Assembly: GCA_021397845.1 (NCBI GenBank)
Contig: CM038046.1
Span: 63,444,021 to 63,508,020, forward strand
Direction: 5' to 3'
Origin: Areca catechu
Lineage: Eukaryota; Streptophyta; Magnoliopsida; Arecales; Arecaceae
Length of the DNA stretch: 64,000 bases
Shown: piece after piece, positions 1-10,691 of the stretch
Layout: each line of letters opens with the position of its first letter
Numbering within the stretch: position 1 is the first letter of the stretch
Notes under the pieces: generated by a model
Told to the model about the DNA's origin: nothing
What the model saw: only the letters and a program-made list of their open reading frames with translations
Database searches by the model: none
Position numbers and translations under genes: made by a program

Positions 1-480
1 TGTGGACTTGGACTGGGATGGGGCTCCTACCACTAGTGGGCTTGGACTGGGATGGGGTGTCAACCACTAGTGGGCCTCGGGGGGCGCCATTCACTTGTGG
101 GCCTGGGGCGCCAGCTCTTGAAGGCCTGGGGTGCCAATTACTTGGAGCTTGGGTGGCATGTAAGGGGTCTGATGACTCTCCTGGTCTGGTGTCTCTCCTG
201 GTCTCGTGATTCCCTCTTGAGCTTGACTTGAATGAAAATTAAAGGACTCAACTCACTTGATTGGACTTGAAATAAATGGACTTAAGTGACTAAGTGGACT
301 CAATTGATTCAATTGTTTACATGACTCAATTGACTTGATGAGCTCAATTGACTCACTTTATTACAGGACTCAATGTTTATTATAGGACTCAAGGAAAAAA
401 AATGACTGACTTCCCAACACATTGATCAGAGATCCAAATTGGGGCTTTGCAATCTTGGTATGATCCTAGTGTCCTCACCA
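1..480 (-). mobile_element. Partial chromovirus-type LTR (M), cut by the window edge
   Basis: The end at 467-480 (GATCCTAGTGTCCTCACC, then A) matches the LTR edge of chromovirus A at 6541-6558 and 12248-12265. Like those LTRs it has GGCTTGG-rich sequence (1-150) and runs of ACTCAATTGACT (240-400). In minus-strand sense this is the 5' portion of an LTR starting TGGTGAGG. It abuts the antisense ORF of element D, so it probably inserted into the D 3' UTR. The other end, and any TSD partner of TGACT (481-485), lie outside the window. The open frame at 18-209 is LTR sequence and not a gene. Confidence 0.7.
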
Positions 481-520
481 TGACTCCGAGGTCATTTTCC
501 CCCTTTTCTTTCACCCCTAA

Positions 521-1242
521 GAGGCACTGACTATCATCTTCTATGCAAGTGGCCGTCGATATCTAGCTTCTATTAGACTCTTACCGAGCATTGCTGAAGT
601 AGAGGATCACCTCCATCGAGAGAGGGATGAAGCCCGGGGTCAGGTTGCCTGGGCTCAAGAACTAGAAGGCCAGCTCACCAGCTCCCAGGCGAGGGTGGTG
701 GAGCTGGAAAAGAAGTTCCCCCAGCTCGAGGCAGCCCTGAAGGAGGAGAAGGGGAAAGCTCCAGCATGGCTGAAAGGGCAACATCCTCTGAGGTGGAGGT
801 GGCCCGACTAGAGGGGAGGGTGAAGACCCTCCAGGTGCAATTGGAGGAGGAAGCAGCGTGAGCCTTGACGATGGTGGATAAGGCTATGGTGGTTGTAGCT
901 CTGATGGAGATGGCAAAAAAGGAGGCTGCCGAGGCCATCCCCAAATTCATGGCATCCTAGGCCTTTAAGGACAAGGTCACCGAAGCTGTGCCGGACTCCT
1001 ATCATCAGGGGTTCAACGACTTCAGAGGCAAAGCCATCCGCCTGTTTGGACTAAAGGGGTTGGATAGCATCATGCCCTCACTTTCATTCCCCACGTGACC
1101 GAGTGCGCCTGTTTCTAAGGCAGAAACGGAGCTAGAGTCGGAGGTAGCTGAGGTCGAGGCCGGACTCAGAGCCGCCCAGGATGCCCCTAAACCGATCGAA
1201 GTCGCCCATCGGCTAGGGAAGGAGCCGATGACTGAGGAGTAG
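521..1242 (+). pseudogene. Antisense additional ORF (aORF) of Tat element D, coiled-coil protein, decayed
   Basis: The plus strand is antisense to D. A frame open from 521 to about 768 is followed by a frameshift, then a coding-like frame with internal TAGs (near 860 and 957) ending at TAG 1240-1242. The product is rich in Glu, Lys, Arg, Ala and Leu with heptad-like spacing (for example VARLEGRVKTLQVQLEEEA), which predicts a long coiled coil, and then a segment AVPDSYHQGFNDFRGKAIRL. Plant Tat/Retand/Grande elements are known to carry an antisense ORF between pol and the 3' LTR, and this one sits exactly there. Its function in the family is unknown. The start is not visible because the 5' part is cut by LTR M. 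Base composition is more GC-rich than the surrounding UTR, as expected for former coding sequence. Confidence 0.65.
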
Positions 1243-1670
1243 GCCTTTTCTTTTTTCTTTTTGTAACTTAGGCTTTTGGAAGGCTTCCCGGCCTATCGGG
1301 AGCCTTCATAGAATGTAAAGAAAGTTTTATCAAAGATAACATCTTTCTTTTTTAACTGATGTTGCTCATTTACTTTCCCTCTCTTCTTTTTTTTTGCTTG
1401 AAGTACTTCCAAAAGATCCTTCAAAGGGTGCAAGGGACTTATCTTTGCAACGAGGGAATAGGCTAACTCGATTGACGAATTTAGTATGGTTTTTCTTCTT
1501 CTTTTCCAACCCCTGTGTGCGCGCCTTTCTTAGGCCTTAGTTACTTTAGGTTAGCTTTGAGGCCTTAGGATCAGCATGAAGGTTTATGGGAACATTCTGC
1601 TCCTGTTCTCCCAGTCTTGAAATCATGCAAGCCCAGGTGCAAGACTTCTGGATCTTCTCATCTTGCTAAG

Positions 1671-1886
1671 CTATGAATCAAGCGATAGATGGCAAGATTT
1701 CATGGGTCTCCCGGCTGACATCCTCAGATTATGAGTGAGATAGTAGATGCGGGGCTTCGTAAGTCTCCTGATTTAAAGGTGCCAAACAATGAGTCAAGCG
1801 GTAGATGACGGGATCTCTGAGGTTTCCCGGCTAACATCTTTGGACTGTGAGGAAGGCAGTAGATGTGGGGCTTCGTAAGTTTCCCG
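1671..1886 (-). repeat. Two copies of a unit of about 118 bp in the D 3' UTR
   Basis: The stretch starting ATGAATCAAGCGATAGATGG (1671) is repeated in diverged form from 1790 (ATGAGTCAAGCGGTAGATGA). Both copies contain TCCCGGCT and end with a GGGGCTTCGTAAGT motif. That last motif is the unit that has expanded next door into the short tandem array. Confidence 0.6.
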
Positions 1887-2207
1887 CTTGAGGTGCAAGG
1901 CTTCATAAGTTTCCAGGCTTAAGGTGAGGGGCTTCGTAAGTTTCCTGGCTTGAGGTGCGGGGCTTTGTAAGTTTCCTGGCTTAAGAGTGTGGGGCTTTGT
2001 AAGTTTCCCAGCTTGAGGTGCAGGGCTTCGTAAGTTTCTCGGCTTGAGATGCGGGGCTTCATAAGTTTCTTGTCTTAAGAGTGCGGGGCTTCGTAAGGTT
2101 CCCAGCTTAAGGTGCAAGGCTTCATAAGTTTTCCGTCTTAAGAGTGCGGGGCTTCATAAGTTTACTGGCTTAAGAGTGCGGGGCTTCATAAGTTTCTCGG
2201 CTTTAGC
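1866..2207 (-). repeat. Tandem array, about 11 copies of a 31-32 bp unit
   Basis: The unit is close to GGGGCTTCGTAAGTTTCC plus YGGCTTAAGAGTGC. Copies alternate between GAGGTGC and AAGAGTGC ends and between TTCGTAAG and TTCATAAG, so higher-order variants are present. Short tandem repeats in the 3' UTR are known for Tat and Ogre elements and can seed satellite DNA. Confidence 0.85.
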
Positions 2208-2301
2208 CACTGGACTTGGAGTCAGACGGATACGTTCCTGCACAGGCAAAAGACAAGTTTACACCGAAAAAAAACTTTAATGATTAAGAAGAAGTCTTAC
2301 A

Positions 2302-4965
2302 TCACTGGTAGTATATTCTTAAGTTGCTCGCATTCCATGTTCACGTGAATCGGGCACCGTCGAGCCTGGCGAGGTAGTAGGCTCCACCTGGTAGAGCCTC
2401 GACCACCTTGTAGGGGCCTTCCCAGTTCGGGGAGAGTTTGCCACAGTCCCTCGATTGAGATGCTTCTACCCACCTGAGGATGAGGTCACCTAGATGGAAT
2501 ACCTTGGGCCTCACGTGGGAATTGTAGTAGCGCTTCTCGTTGCTGGTAGGCTATCATCTAAAGTCAGGCTTTATCTCTCATCTCATCTAGCATATCTAGG
2601 TTGAGGAGGAGACAGGTTGGATTCTCAGTTTCATTGTACTGCTCCACCTGCAGAGTGGGTAGGCCAAGTTCCATTAGGATCACAGCTTCGGTGCCGAATA
2701 TAAGGTTGAAGGGCATCTCGCCGGTGGCCGTGTGGGGCATAATGTGGTAAGCCCATAGCACACTGGGTAGTTCTTCGGCCCACCGACCCTTGGCCTTATC
2801 CAACCTCGTGCGGAGCCCCTTCAAGATGGTCTAGTTAGTCACCTCGGCCTCCCCATTAGTCTGAGGATGAGCCACCAAGGTGAAGCGATATTGGATGTTG
2901 AGGTCAGCGCAGAACTCGTCGAAAGCTTGATTATCGAATTGTCGCCCACTGTCCGTGATGACTGTGTATGGGAGCCCGAACCAAGAGATGATAGACTTCC
3001 AAAAGAAAGACCTGACCTTCACTTCCATTATCTGGGCCAAGGGTTAAGCCTCGACCCACTTGGTGAAGTTGTCGATGGCCACAATAAAAAACTTCCGTTG
3101 ACCAGATGCAGTAGGGAAGGGACCTAAGATGTCCATTCCCCACTGGGCGAATGGCCATGGAGCTGATAGTTAGGAGAGTGGAGCCATCGGCTATCACTGG
3201 ATGTGGGCATGACGTTGACAATGGTCACACTTCCTCACGAAGCCAGCAGCATCTTCTCGCATAGTCTCCCAGAAGTATCCTTGTTGGAGTGTCTTGTAAG
3301 CCAGGGTCCTAACCCCCACATGATTGCCACAGATGCCTCCGTGTATCTCTTGGAGCATGTAGGTGGCTTCTAAGGGCTTCAAGCACTTTAGCAGGGGGTA
3401 AGAGTAAGACCTCCGGTATAGCTGCCCGTCCATCATCACATATCGTGTGGTCTTCTTCTTGAAGAGGATGGCTTCTTTATGATCCTCGAGTAGAGCACCG
3501 GTGGTGATATACTTAATGTAGGGGCCCATCCAGCTAGCTTTAGAGGTGACTTGCCAGACTTTTGCTATGGACTCATAGCTCAGGGCCTCGAGATACTTGA
3601 TGAAGGTACACCCCAGCAATGACTCTGGCAGGGTGGCTAGTTTGGAGAGGACATCAGTGCGAGCGCTCTCCGCTTATAGGATGTGGGAAATGCCAAAGTG
3701 CTAGAGGTTTGCCATGTACGAGCATACCTTGTCAAGGTACTTCGTTATCATGGAATCCCGAGCTTCATACTTATCGGAGACTTGGCCCATCACGAGCTGA
3801 GAGTCGGTGAAAACCTTTAATCTCCTGATGCCCAACTCATGGGACACCTTTAGCCCCGTAAGGAGTGACTCTTATTTAGCTTGATTGTTGGTCGCCTTGA
3901 AGAGGAACCGTAATGCATACTCCATAACGACCCCGTTGGAGTTGGCAAGGATGAGGCTAGCTCTGCTTCCTCCGGTGTTGGATGTGCCATCGACATGAAG
4001 GATCCATGTCATCGGTTCAAGGGTTGGGCCCGGCCTGGGCTCAGTTTGCTGGTTCGTCACCTCCAGGTCCTCGTCTACCCAGGTGCATTCTACTAGAAAA
4101 TTGGCTAGGACTTGGGCCTTTTGCACTGGTCTCGGGCGATAGGTGATGTCGAACTCGTTGAGCTTCACCATCCACTTGGCCAAGTGGCCCAAAGTATCAG
4201 GATGGCTCAGGATAGCCCTCAGAGGCTGATCAGCGAGGATAGTAATAGGGTGCACTTGGAAATAGGGCCTGAGGTACCGTGCAGACATTATTAGTGCAAA
4301 AATAATCTTTTCGGATCGGGTGTACTTGGTTTTCGTGTCATAGAGTAGCTTGCTAGCATAGTAAACTGGTCGTTGGGAGCCATCCTTATTAGTGCGGACC
4401 AGCATCGAGTTGACCACTTCAAGTGAGACTGCCAGGTATAAGAGGAGCTCTTCCCCAGGCTCTAGCCTAGATAGTAGCGATGGGGAGGCGAGGAGCCTCT
4501 TCAGCCCCTCGAACATCTCTCGACACTCTTTCATCCAAGTAAAGTCATTCATCTTTCACAACACCTTGAAGAATGGCTGGCAGTGCTTGATGGAATGTGA
4601 GATAAAGTGGCTCAATGCCATGATGCATCTAGTTAAGTGCTGAACCTCCTTCTTGGAGACAGCGTGTCTCATGTCAGTGATTGCCTGGATCTTCTCAGGG
4701 TTGCCCTCTATTCCTCTCTAGGTGACCATGAACCCTAGAAACTTTCTCACCGCGATGCCAAATGTGCACTTGGCAAGGTTCAACTTCATTTGGTAGAGGC
4801 GAAGGTCATTGAAAGCCTCCATCAGGTCCATAATGTGATCTGACTTTGGGCTGCTCATGATGAGCATATCGTCTATATAAACCTACATGTTGCGGCTGAT
4901 CTAGTCTTTGAAGACCTTACTGACCAGATACTGGTATGTGGCCCCTACATTCCTAAGACCAAATG
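2302..4965 (-). pseudogene. D pol, C-terminal part: RT end, RNase H, second RNase H, integrase
   Basis: Reading the minus strand downward from 4960: RT resumes at FGLRNVGATYQ, with the catalytic motif VYIDDMLIMS near 4880. The RT connection and RNase H follow (3872-4552; ASKLLYDTKTKYTRSEK and LAKWMVKLNEFDITYRPR). The second RNase H has WILHVDGTSN, then ATNNQAK at about 3880. Integrase has an HHCC zinc finger (3194-3619; CGNHVGVRTLAYKT and CDHCQRHA), a catalytic core (2831-3221; WFGLPYTVITDSGRQFDN) and a C-terminal beta domain ending ASNLRIYYQ and TGA at 2302-2304. Stops and frameshifts split it into at least five open pieces. The second RNase H is a hallmark of the Tat lineage. Upstream pol continues at 12266 beyond element A. 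Confidence 0.85.
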
Positions 4966-6558
4966 TGATGCGGGATGATCCTAGGACTACCATGATTACA
5001 TGAAAATAGAAACTAATTTTTTTATAATTTTAATTTGTAGGCTAATGACCCGAAATCAAGTAAAGATGAGCAGGAAAACTAGTAATGAAAAGAAACATCA
5101 TACCCGCAAAAGAACTTATGCAAAATAATAAAAGAAAGGATCTTAAAGATTGAGAAATCCTGGTTAGGATAGTGTACCTTCAACAAATTAGAAGTTAGAA
5201 GGGGAAAGGATTTTACCAAGCACCTCTTTGAAAATCTGCTCGAAGCCGGGGTCACACAGCACTCGGGATTGTCACTTGGAAGACAAACCTTTAGTTCCTC
5301 GATTTAGGAAACTATCTGGGATCGGTCCTAGAGGCAAAGAGGGCCTCCTCCTTGGAGGTGAATACCTCGGGGATCCTGCAAGCATCAGAGGTTAGCAAGA
5401 GAACAAATAAGAAATAAAAAAAAGAACTAGGATTTAGGAAAAGAGGAATCAGGGTTTCTATTGTTGGCAGCTGGAGATGGAAGAAGACTCAGGCTGAAGA
5501 ATAGATAGGGCTCTCTTCCTTGGAATGGATTAGGGTTTGAATGCTGATGCTTTGGTCGATCAAGGCTTGGAAGAACTAGGGCACACTTAGTAGCACTCAC
5601 ACACCTCAATCACAAGAAAATAATTGAACACAATTGAACTAAATTTCACCAGGGTTTCATTCATAAAAAGAGTTACTTACAAGAGGGGGAGGGGTGGGGT
5701 ATTTATAGAGTTTTTCCATGTCCTCTCCTAGTTAGGATAGAATTACAAAGTAGAGTAGGAGAGGGATTACAAAGGGGTTTAGAATTAGGAGTATACACTT
5801 TGAATGAAATTAAAACTTGTTCTCCTTGTTCTAATTGGATTTTTCTCCTCATTTGACTTGGTCAAAGAGCTTTCTTTGGGCTTGGATGCCAAGATGGCTT
5901 GGGCTTGGCACCAAAATGGCTTGAGCTTAGACTTTAAGGCAGCAAGGGGCATCCTCCATTGGGCTTGGGCAGCCTCCAAAGGGCTTGGGCACATGGGCCT
6001 CCAGGTGGGCTTGAAACCCTGGGCTGGGGTGCCTAAAATATTCCCTGGGTATCTTGGTTCTTGAAATCTTCATATGGGCTTGGGGAAAAGCCTGGGATGC
6101 CTCCTCTTACCAGATTTCTAGGCTTGAGAGACTCTTGGGCTGGGGTGCCTGGTATATTCCTAGAATCATGGGGTGCCTTGGTCCTTGGAATATTCTCTGG
6201 GAAGGAATCTTGGCATCTGGGGCATCAAAACATCTGAGGCGGCAAGCAAAGGCCCATTGTGGCTAATGTGAGGGCCTCTAACTCATGGATGAAGCCTGTT
6301 AGAACTCCAAAACTGGGTATCCTTTTCTCTTGTACAAAATTGGATTGGTTCTAGACTAATACAAATGTACATGACTCAATGGGACTCAATTGAACTGGAC
6401 TAGGGTTTAGACAAACCAACTTGGGCATATTGCCTCAACTTATTACAGGACTCAATCTTACTTGATTATAAAATTTGACACATAGGCAAGTGCTCAAAAC
6501 CTAATAAGTAAACTAGATAGGGCCCAATAATTTGTGTTGGATCCTAGTGTCCCCACCA
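4966..6558 (-). repeat. 3' LTR of chromovirus A
   Basis: This 1593-bp copy aligns end to end with 10692-12265, with scattered substitutions and small indels. It is flanked on the left by TSD AAATG and on the right by a purine-rich tract (minus strand AGGAGAAT at 6559-6566). It contains an LTR TATA box and, at 5860-6060, several GGGCTTGG-containing short repeats. Confidence 0.92.
5701..5707 (-). promoter_or_regulatory. TATA box in the A 3' LTR
   Basis: On the minus strand CTATAAATACCCCACCCC, followed by a C-rich pyrimidine stretch and then GAATGAAACCCTG, is a typical U3/R arrangement. The second LTR has the same motif at 11432-11438. Confidence 0.65.
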
Positions 6559-7244
6559 ATTCTCCTAGGGTGGGAGGAACTCGACCCCATCGAGTATGGG
6601 TCAATGTGGCTCTCATATGGCTCAGGAATGTCTGGGTTAAGGTGCTGCATATCCTCATAGGTGATCCACGAGTCCTCGAATTTTGGCTGACCTTGCCATC
6701 GGACCGAATACCATGGATAGCCATTTGTCCGGGTACTGATGGCTCGATCATCCAGGATGCACTCAATCTTTTCCTCACTAATAGGCCAGATTGTAAGTGG
6801 ACTCTCTGGGATGGGTTCTCTCTCAATGGAAGGGAGAGGTTCAAAGAGCTTGCTTGGTATCGTTGCTGGCTCCTGAAACTCCATAAGGTCAGAAGTATTG
6901 AAGGTGGAACTAATACCTAATTCAGGTGGCAACTCGAGCACATAGGCATCGGATCCAACTCTCTCTATTATTTTGAATGGTCTAGCTTTGTGAGCATAAA
7001 ATTTCTTTACGGTCCCTGGAGGGAACTGCTTAGGCCTAAGTCTGATCATCACATAATCCCTTGCAGAAAATTTTTTAGCTTGTTTTCGAGAATTAGCCAA
7101 GTTTTTATAGGGTGCATTACTTATGTTCATCTTTAGACTAATTTCCTGATGCAAATGTTGTGCAGAGGCCAGTGCAGGTGTAGACAGATGAAGTAGGTCT
7201 ATGGATTTGTTGGACTCAAAACCAGATATTATTTCACTACCCAC
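6513..7244 (-). pseudogene. A integrase C-terminus and chromodomain
   Basis: The open frame of 243 codons starts in a non-homologous stretch (SEIISGFESNKS), then matches the integrase C-terminal region (QHLHQEISLKMNIS, KKFYAHKARPFKIIERVG, YVLELPPELGISSTFN) and a chromodomain (ECILDDRAISTR, YSVRWQGQPKFEDSWITYED). Chromodomains direct chromoviruses to heterochromatin. There is no HHCC finger or DDE core upstream, because the polypeptide begins after a large deletion. The frame runs through the polypurine tract and stops inside the LTR at 6513, as pol also does in C and I. Compared with C it lacks about 1000 residues of RT, RNase H and integrase. Confidence 0.85.
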
Positions 7245-9564
7245 ATCTACTTCCTGGGGTTGTTTCTTATGGACTTATACCTAGATTTCCTCTTTGAACA
7301 ACTCTTGTGAACCCTCAATTTCATCTATAATGTTCAATCCTAACTCAGTCACTTGTTCTTCAATTACTATAGTGGGTTCATGATCATTTTCCTTTGGTTC
7401 ATCAATGGGTTCAGAAGTTTCTTCCTCTAATTCCTTAGCCTTAATTAGATTAATTCCTTATTTCTTCTCCTTAAGGTTACTAGAATTTCTCTTAATCGAT
7501 TCTCTGGGCTGAGTCGGGTGAATCACAAATTTCTTCCCATGATGACTAAATGTATAGGTATTGGTTCAACTAGATAGGGCTGCATTGTGATCATAGAGCC
7601 ATGGTCGACCTAAGATGATGCTATTGGCTCTCATGGAAAGGATATCACACCAAATCTTCTTCTCATATGATTACAGTTTAATCAAGATTTGGTACCTAGA
7701 CTTGATTGGAATGGATATGGAGTCTATCCATGAGACTTTATAGGGGCTAGGATGGAGAACTGGGGTCAATCCTAAAGATCTAACTGTATAAGCAGCAATA
7801 GCATTGACATAACTCCCACTATCTATTATAATCTTGCATACCTTATTCCAAATTTTCATAAAGGTTTGTAGGATACTAGTCCTACGCCAATCTTCCTCAG
7901 TTTGGGTTTGGGTCAGGATGCATCTAACTACCCCTACTAGGTCAGACTGATCAAATTCCTCCTCATCTCCTTCATATGCCTCAATCAAGTATGCCTCAGC
8001 TTCATAAACTTCTTCTTCTTCAACATTGGGTTCAAGCTCCTCCTCCTCAAGCTCCCCTATGTGTAACAATCTGGTGGGACACTAGCTAGCATAGTGACCT
8101 ACCTTGTTGCATCTAAAATAGGCATTGGGGTTGGGGCTTGGGATATTCTGAAATGCTGGTGCCTTACCCTTATCGATTCTAACTGGTGCAGAATTACTTG
8201 AACTAGATTGACTTGGACTTGGGTTAGGGTTGGGATGGGCTGGGTTAGGAATGGATCGAATTGGGTTAGGATTGGGTCAAACTGGATTAGGGTTTGACCT
8301 AACTGGGTTGAAGTTAAATCTGACTGGGTTGGGATTAGGGTTTGGTCGACCTTGGTATAGCTGATTTGGGTTTGGTTTTGGGAATGAGGTATTGGTCCTA
8401 ATAGGTTCAGATTGTTGATACGTAGGTCCCCTTTGGAATTGTTCATAATGTCTAGCTATTTGGTATGCTTGATCCAAATCGGTGACCTCCCTTATATATA
8501 GCTCTCTTTGAATGTCTTCACGCAATCCAATTCTGAACCTAAACAGGGTTTGGGCTAGAGACTCAGTTCATTGCACCTAACTGTGAAATCATCAAATTGG
8601 GTGATGTACTCTCATACAGACCTATTCCCTTGATGTAGCTTATTCCATTAGTCTAGGAGTTTCTGGGTCTAGGAGTTTCTGGTTGTAGGATTCAGGAAGA
8701 TACTTCTCCTTAAGTTTCAATTTCATGTCTTACCAAGTGGTTATGGGAGGAAGTTCTTGTTATCTCCTAGTACATTCAAGGTTAGCCCAATGTAGCCTAG
8801 CCTGATGAATTAACCTCATCTTTGCAAATTTGTACTCATCTACTCACTCATGTCATACCATTCAAAATAATATTCCATGTCTCCTACCTAATCTACATAG
8901 ACCTTTGGTTCCAGATTACCATCAAAGGTGGGTGCCTCTACCCTAATGCTTGTCATGGCCCTCTCATCTTTATCATAGACTTCATGGTGGGGACTTCTAC
9001 GATTGGGTTCCTAGATAGGGTCAAGGTGTTAGACTCTCCTAGGGTTGGGTTCCTGATATGGATCCAGATGTTGAACTCTCCTAGGGTTAGGTTCCTGATA
9101 TGGTTCCTGGTAGTGGACTCTCCTAGGGTTGGGTTCCTGATGTGGTTCCTGGTATTGGACTCTCCTAGGATTGAGTTCCATAAATTGGTCCTGGTTCTGG
9201 GTTCTCCTAGGGCTGGGTTCCATAAATTGATCTTGATTTTGGATTCCCCTAGGGTTATGAGAGGTGGAACAGAGTGAATCAAGATTTGGTTCAGCATTAG
9301 ACTCTTGGGTTCGTTCTATGGTACCTAATCGATCCTCTACTTGGTTAAGCCTATTGTTAAATGGTCAAGCCTAGTGGTTGCTTGGGCATTTGATTGGGTT
9401 ATTTGGTTTATCTGGATGTTCAACTGGGCAAACAGGTTTTGGGATTGGGTATTGGACTGGTTAATCTGGGTGGTTAATTGGGTAGTGGATTGGGCATTCA
9501 ATTGGTTCATCTGGTCAAATCATTTAGTCATGGCTTTCATGAAGATCTCAAAGTTGGATTCCAT
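7245..9564 (-). pseudogene. A gag-protease remnant
   Basis: On the minus strand from ATG 9564 (MESNFEIFMKAMTK): an N-terminal Gln/Asn-rich coiled-coil region, a proline-rich repeat region, the capsid domain (about 8940-8280; weak, with stops), a degenerate zinc knuckle near 8050-8100, an acidic linker (EELEPNVEEEEVYEAEAYL) and an aspartic protease (KIIIDSGSYVNAIAAYTVRS at about 7830, then ILGRPWLFDH near 7600). After VIHPTQP the frame enters a linker rich in Glu and Ile (7280-7480) that does not match RT, and joins the integrase end. The family start appears to be farther upstream: a sequence matching MTTRLGTPY of C is present, but its ATG is ACG here. Many stops and frameshifts are present. 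Confidence 0.75.
9034..9255 (-). repeat. 42-bp tandem repeat in A gag, six copies
   Basis: CTCTCCTAGGGTTGGGTTCC starts recur every 42 bases at 9034, 9076, 9118, 9160, 9202 and (varied) 9244. The minus strand encodes a 14-residue proline, arginine and glutamine repeat (PRRVQYQEPHQEPN) that is probably disordered. Element E has diverged single copies (SNPRRMPHSDPYQEP) at the same gag position. Confidence 0.85.
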
Positions 9565-10676
9565 GGCTGAGCTAGGTTGGGGCTTAGACTGTTGATATTT
9601 AGTTCCTAACCTAATAGTCGTGCAATTAATCACTCAAAGTGGTATGGTGTAGTCAAACATGCAAGGATCAGTACGTTCTAGGGTTTGCTAGACCCTAGAG
9701 CCAAAATTGAGTGGGTCGACTCAACTTACATCCAACTCAACAACTAATCCTTCCATTGGCCAAGTAGGGGGTGGGAGTGTGGGAGGCCCCCATTGCTTTC
9801 ACAGGGACCCAATTAAAGAACCACATCACCACTTAGGTCATTTGACTCTGGACCCCCAACCTTAGACATCATTTTCCAATAATAGTTGGAGAATTGAGTG
9901 CACTAGTTTACCCACACAATTTGGACCCGACCTATTGGTATCACCTAGCTCTCTAGAGTAGATTAAGTCTAATTAATCTTAATTAAGGCTTGGGTTCTGA
10001 TGATGGTGGTTGTTTTGGGGCCAGGACAGGTAATGACCTCCTGTCCTGATCTGAGATAGAGAAATGCCCTTAAGATTAGTTTGAGAAGATGATGAACATT
10101 CAATGGTCCTGAGGTAATCTAACAACAATCAGAAAAATTTTTTTTTTTATCGTTTTATGAGATGGCAAGTTAGGTTTAAGTTGATTAAGTTAGCAAACAA
10201 AATTTGGCTTGGGATTTGAGGGGTTTGGCAGTTTATTAGGTCAGGTGTGCAGAAATCACAGAATCAAAAAATTAGGATTCGATTTGATGAAGAATTTGAC
10301 ATAGTTTTTGATAAATAAAAAAATCTAAAAAAATTACCAAACAGAGGATGGATGGTGATTATGATCCCTACCAAATTTTATGTAAAACAAAAATTAGATG
10401 ATGATGCAACTCCTAGGGTTTTCGGACTATGTGCAGAAATCTTAGGAATTTAGTTAGGGTTTCTAAGATGCTGAATTTTAGGAACTTTTAATTTCTGTAA
10501 AAATGTCTTGCAAATTTCAGAGAGAAAACACGTCTTACAAATTTCAGAGAAAAATAAAATGCCTAGATGGACAAATTTGATCAAAACCTAGACCCTTAAT
10601 GTAGAAAACAGGATGCATAAAATCATATATGAAAAACTTTTGGTGTTTTTGATGAAGATGCAACTATCCTAAACTA
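9565..10676 (-). other. 5' leader of chromovirus A
   Basis: Untranslated leader between the PBS and gag. It holds part of the shared TGGCCAAGT / GGCCCCCATTGCTTTC module (9754-9812) and the chromovirus leader hairpin (10023-10047). The PBS-proximal 600 bases are AT-rich with nothing else recognisable. Confidence 0.7.
10023..10047 (-). ncRNA. Chromovirus leader hairpin in A
   Basis: In RNA sense, AGGACAGG and CCTGTCCT form a perfect 8-bp stem around the loop AGGTCATTA. The same place in the leaders of C, E and I folds with a similar 9-nt loop. It is flanked by TTAAGGGCA upstream and GGCCCCAAAACAAC downstream. Function is unknown. Confidence 0.6.
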
Positions 10677-10688
10677 GCTTTGATACCA
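10677..10688 (-). promoter_or_regulatory. Primer-binding site of A
   Basis: The minus strand TGGTATCAAAGC matches the 3' end complement of initiator tRNA-Met (TGGTATCAGAGC) with one mismatch, three bases inside the LTR end. Confidence 0.85.
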
Positions 10689-10691
10689 AAA

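Larger units (their letters stand above)
1243..2301 (-). other. 3' untranslated region of element D
   Basis: This lies between the antisense ORF stop and the integrase stop. The part 1243-1670 is T-rich with no coding signal. The part 1671-2207 is made of tandem repeats, listed separately. The last 95 bases before the integrase stop show nothing recognisable. Confidence 0.6.
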
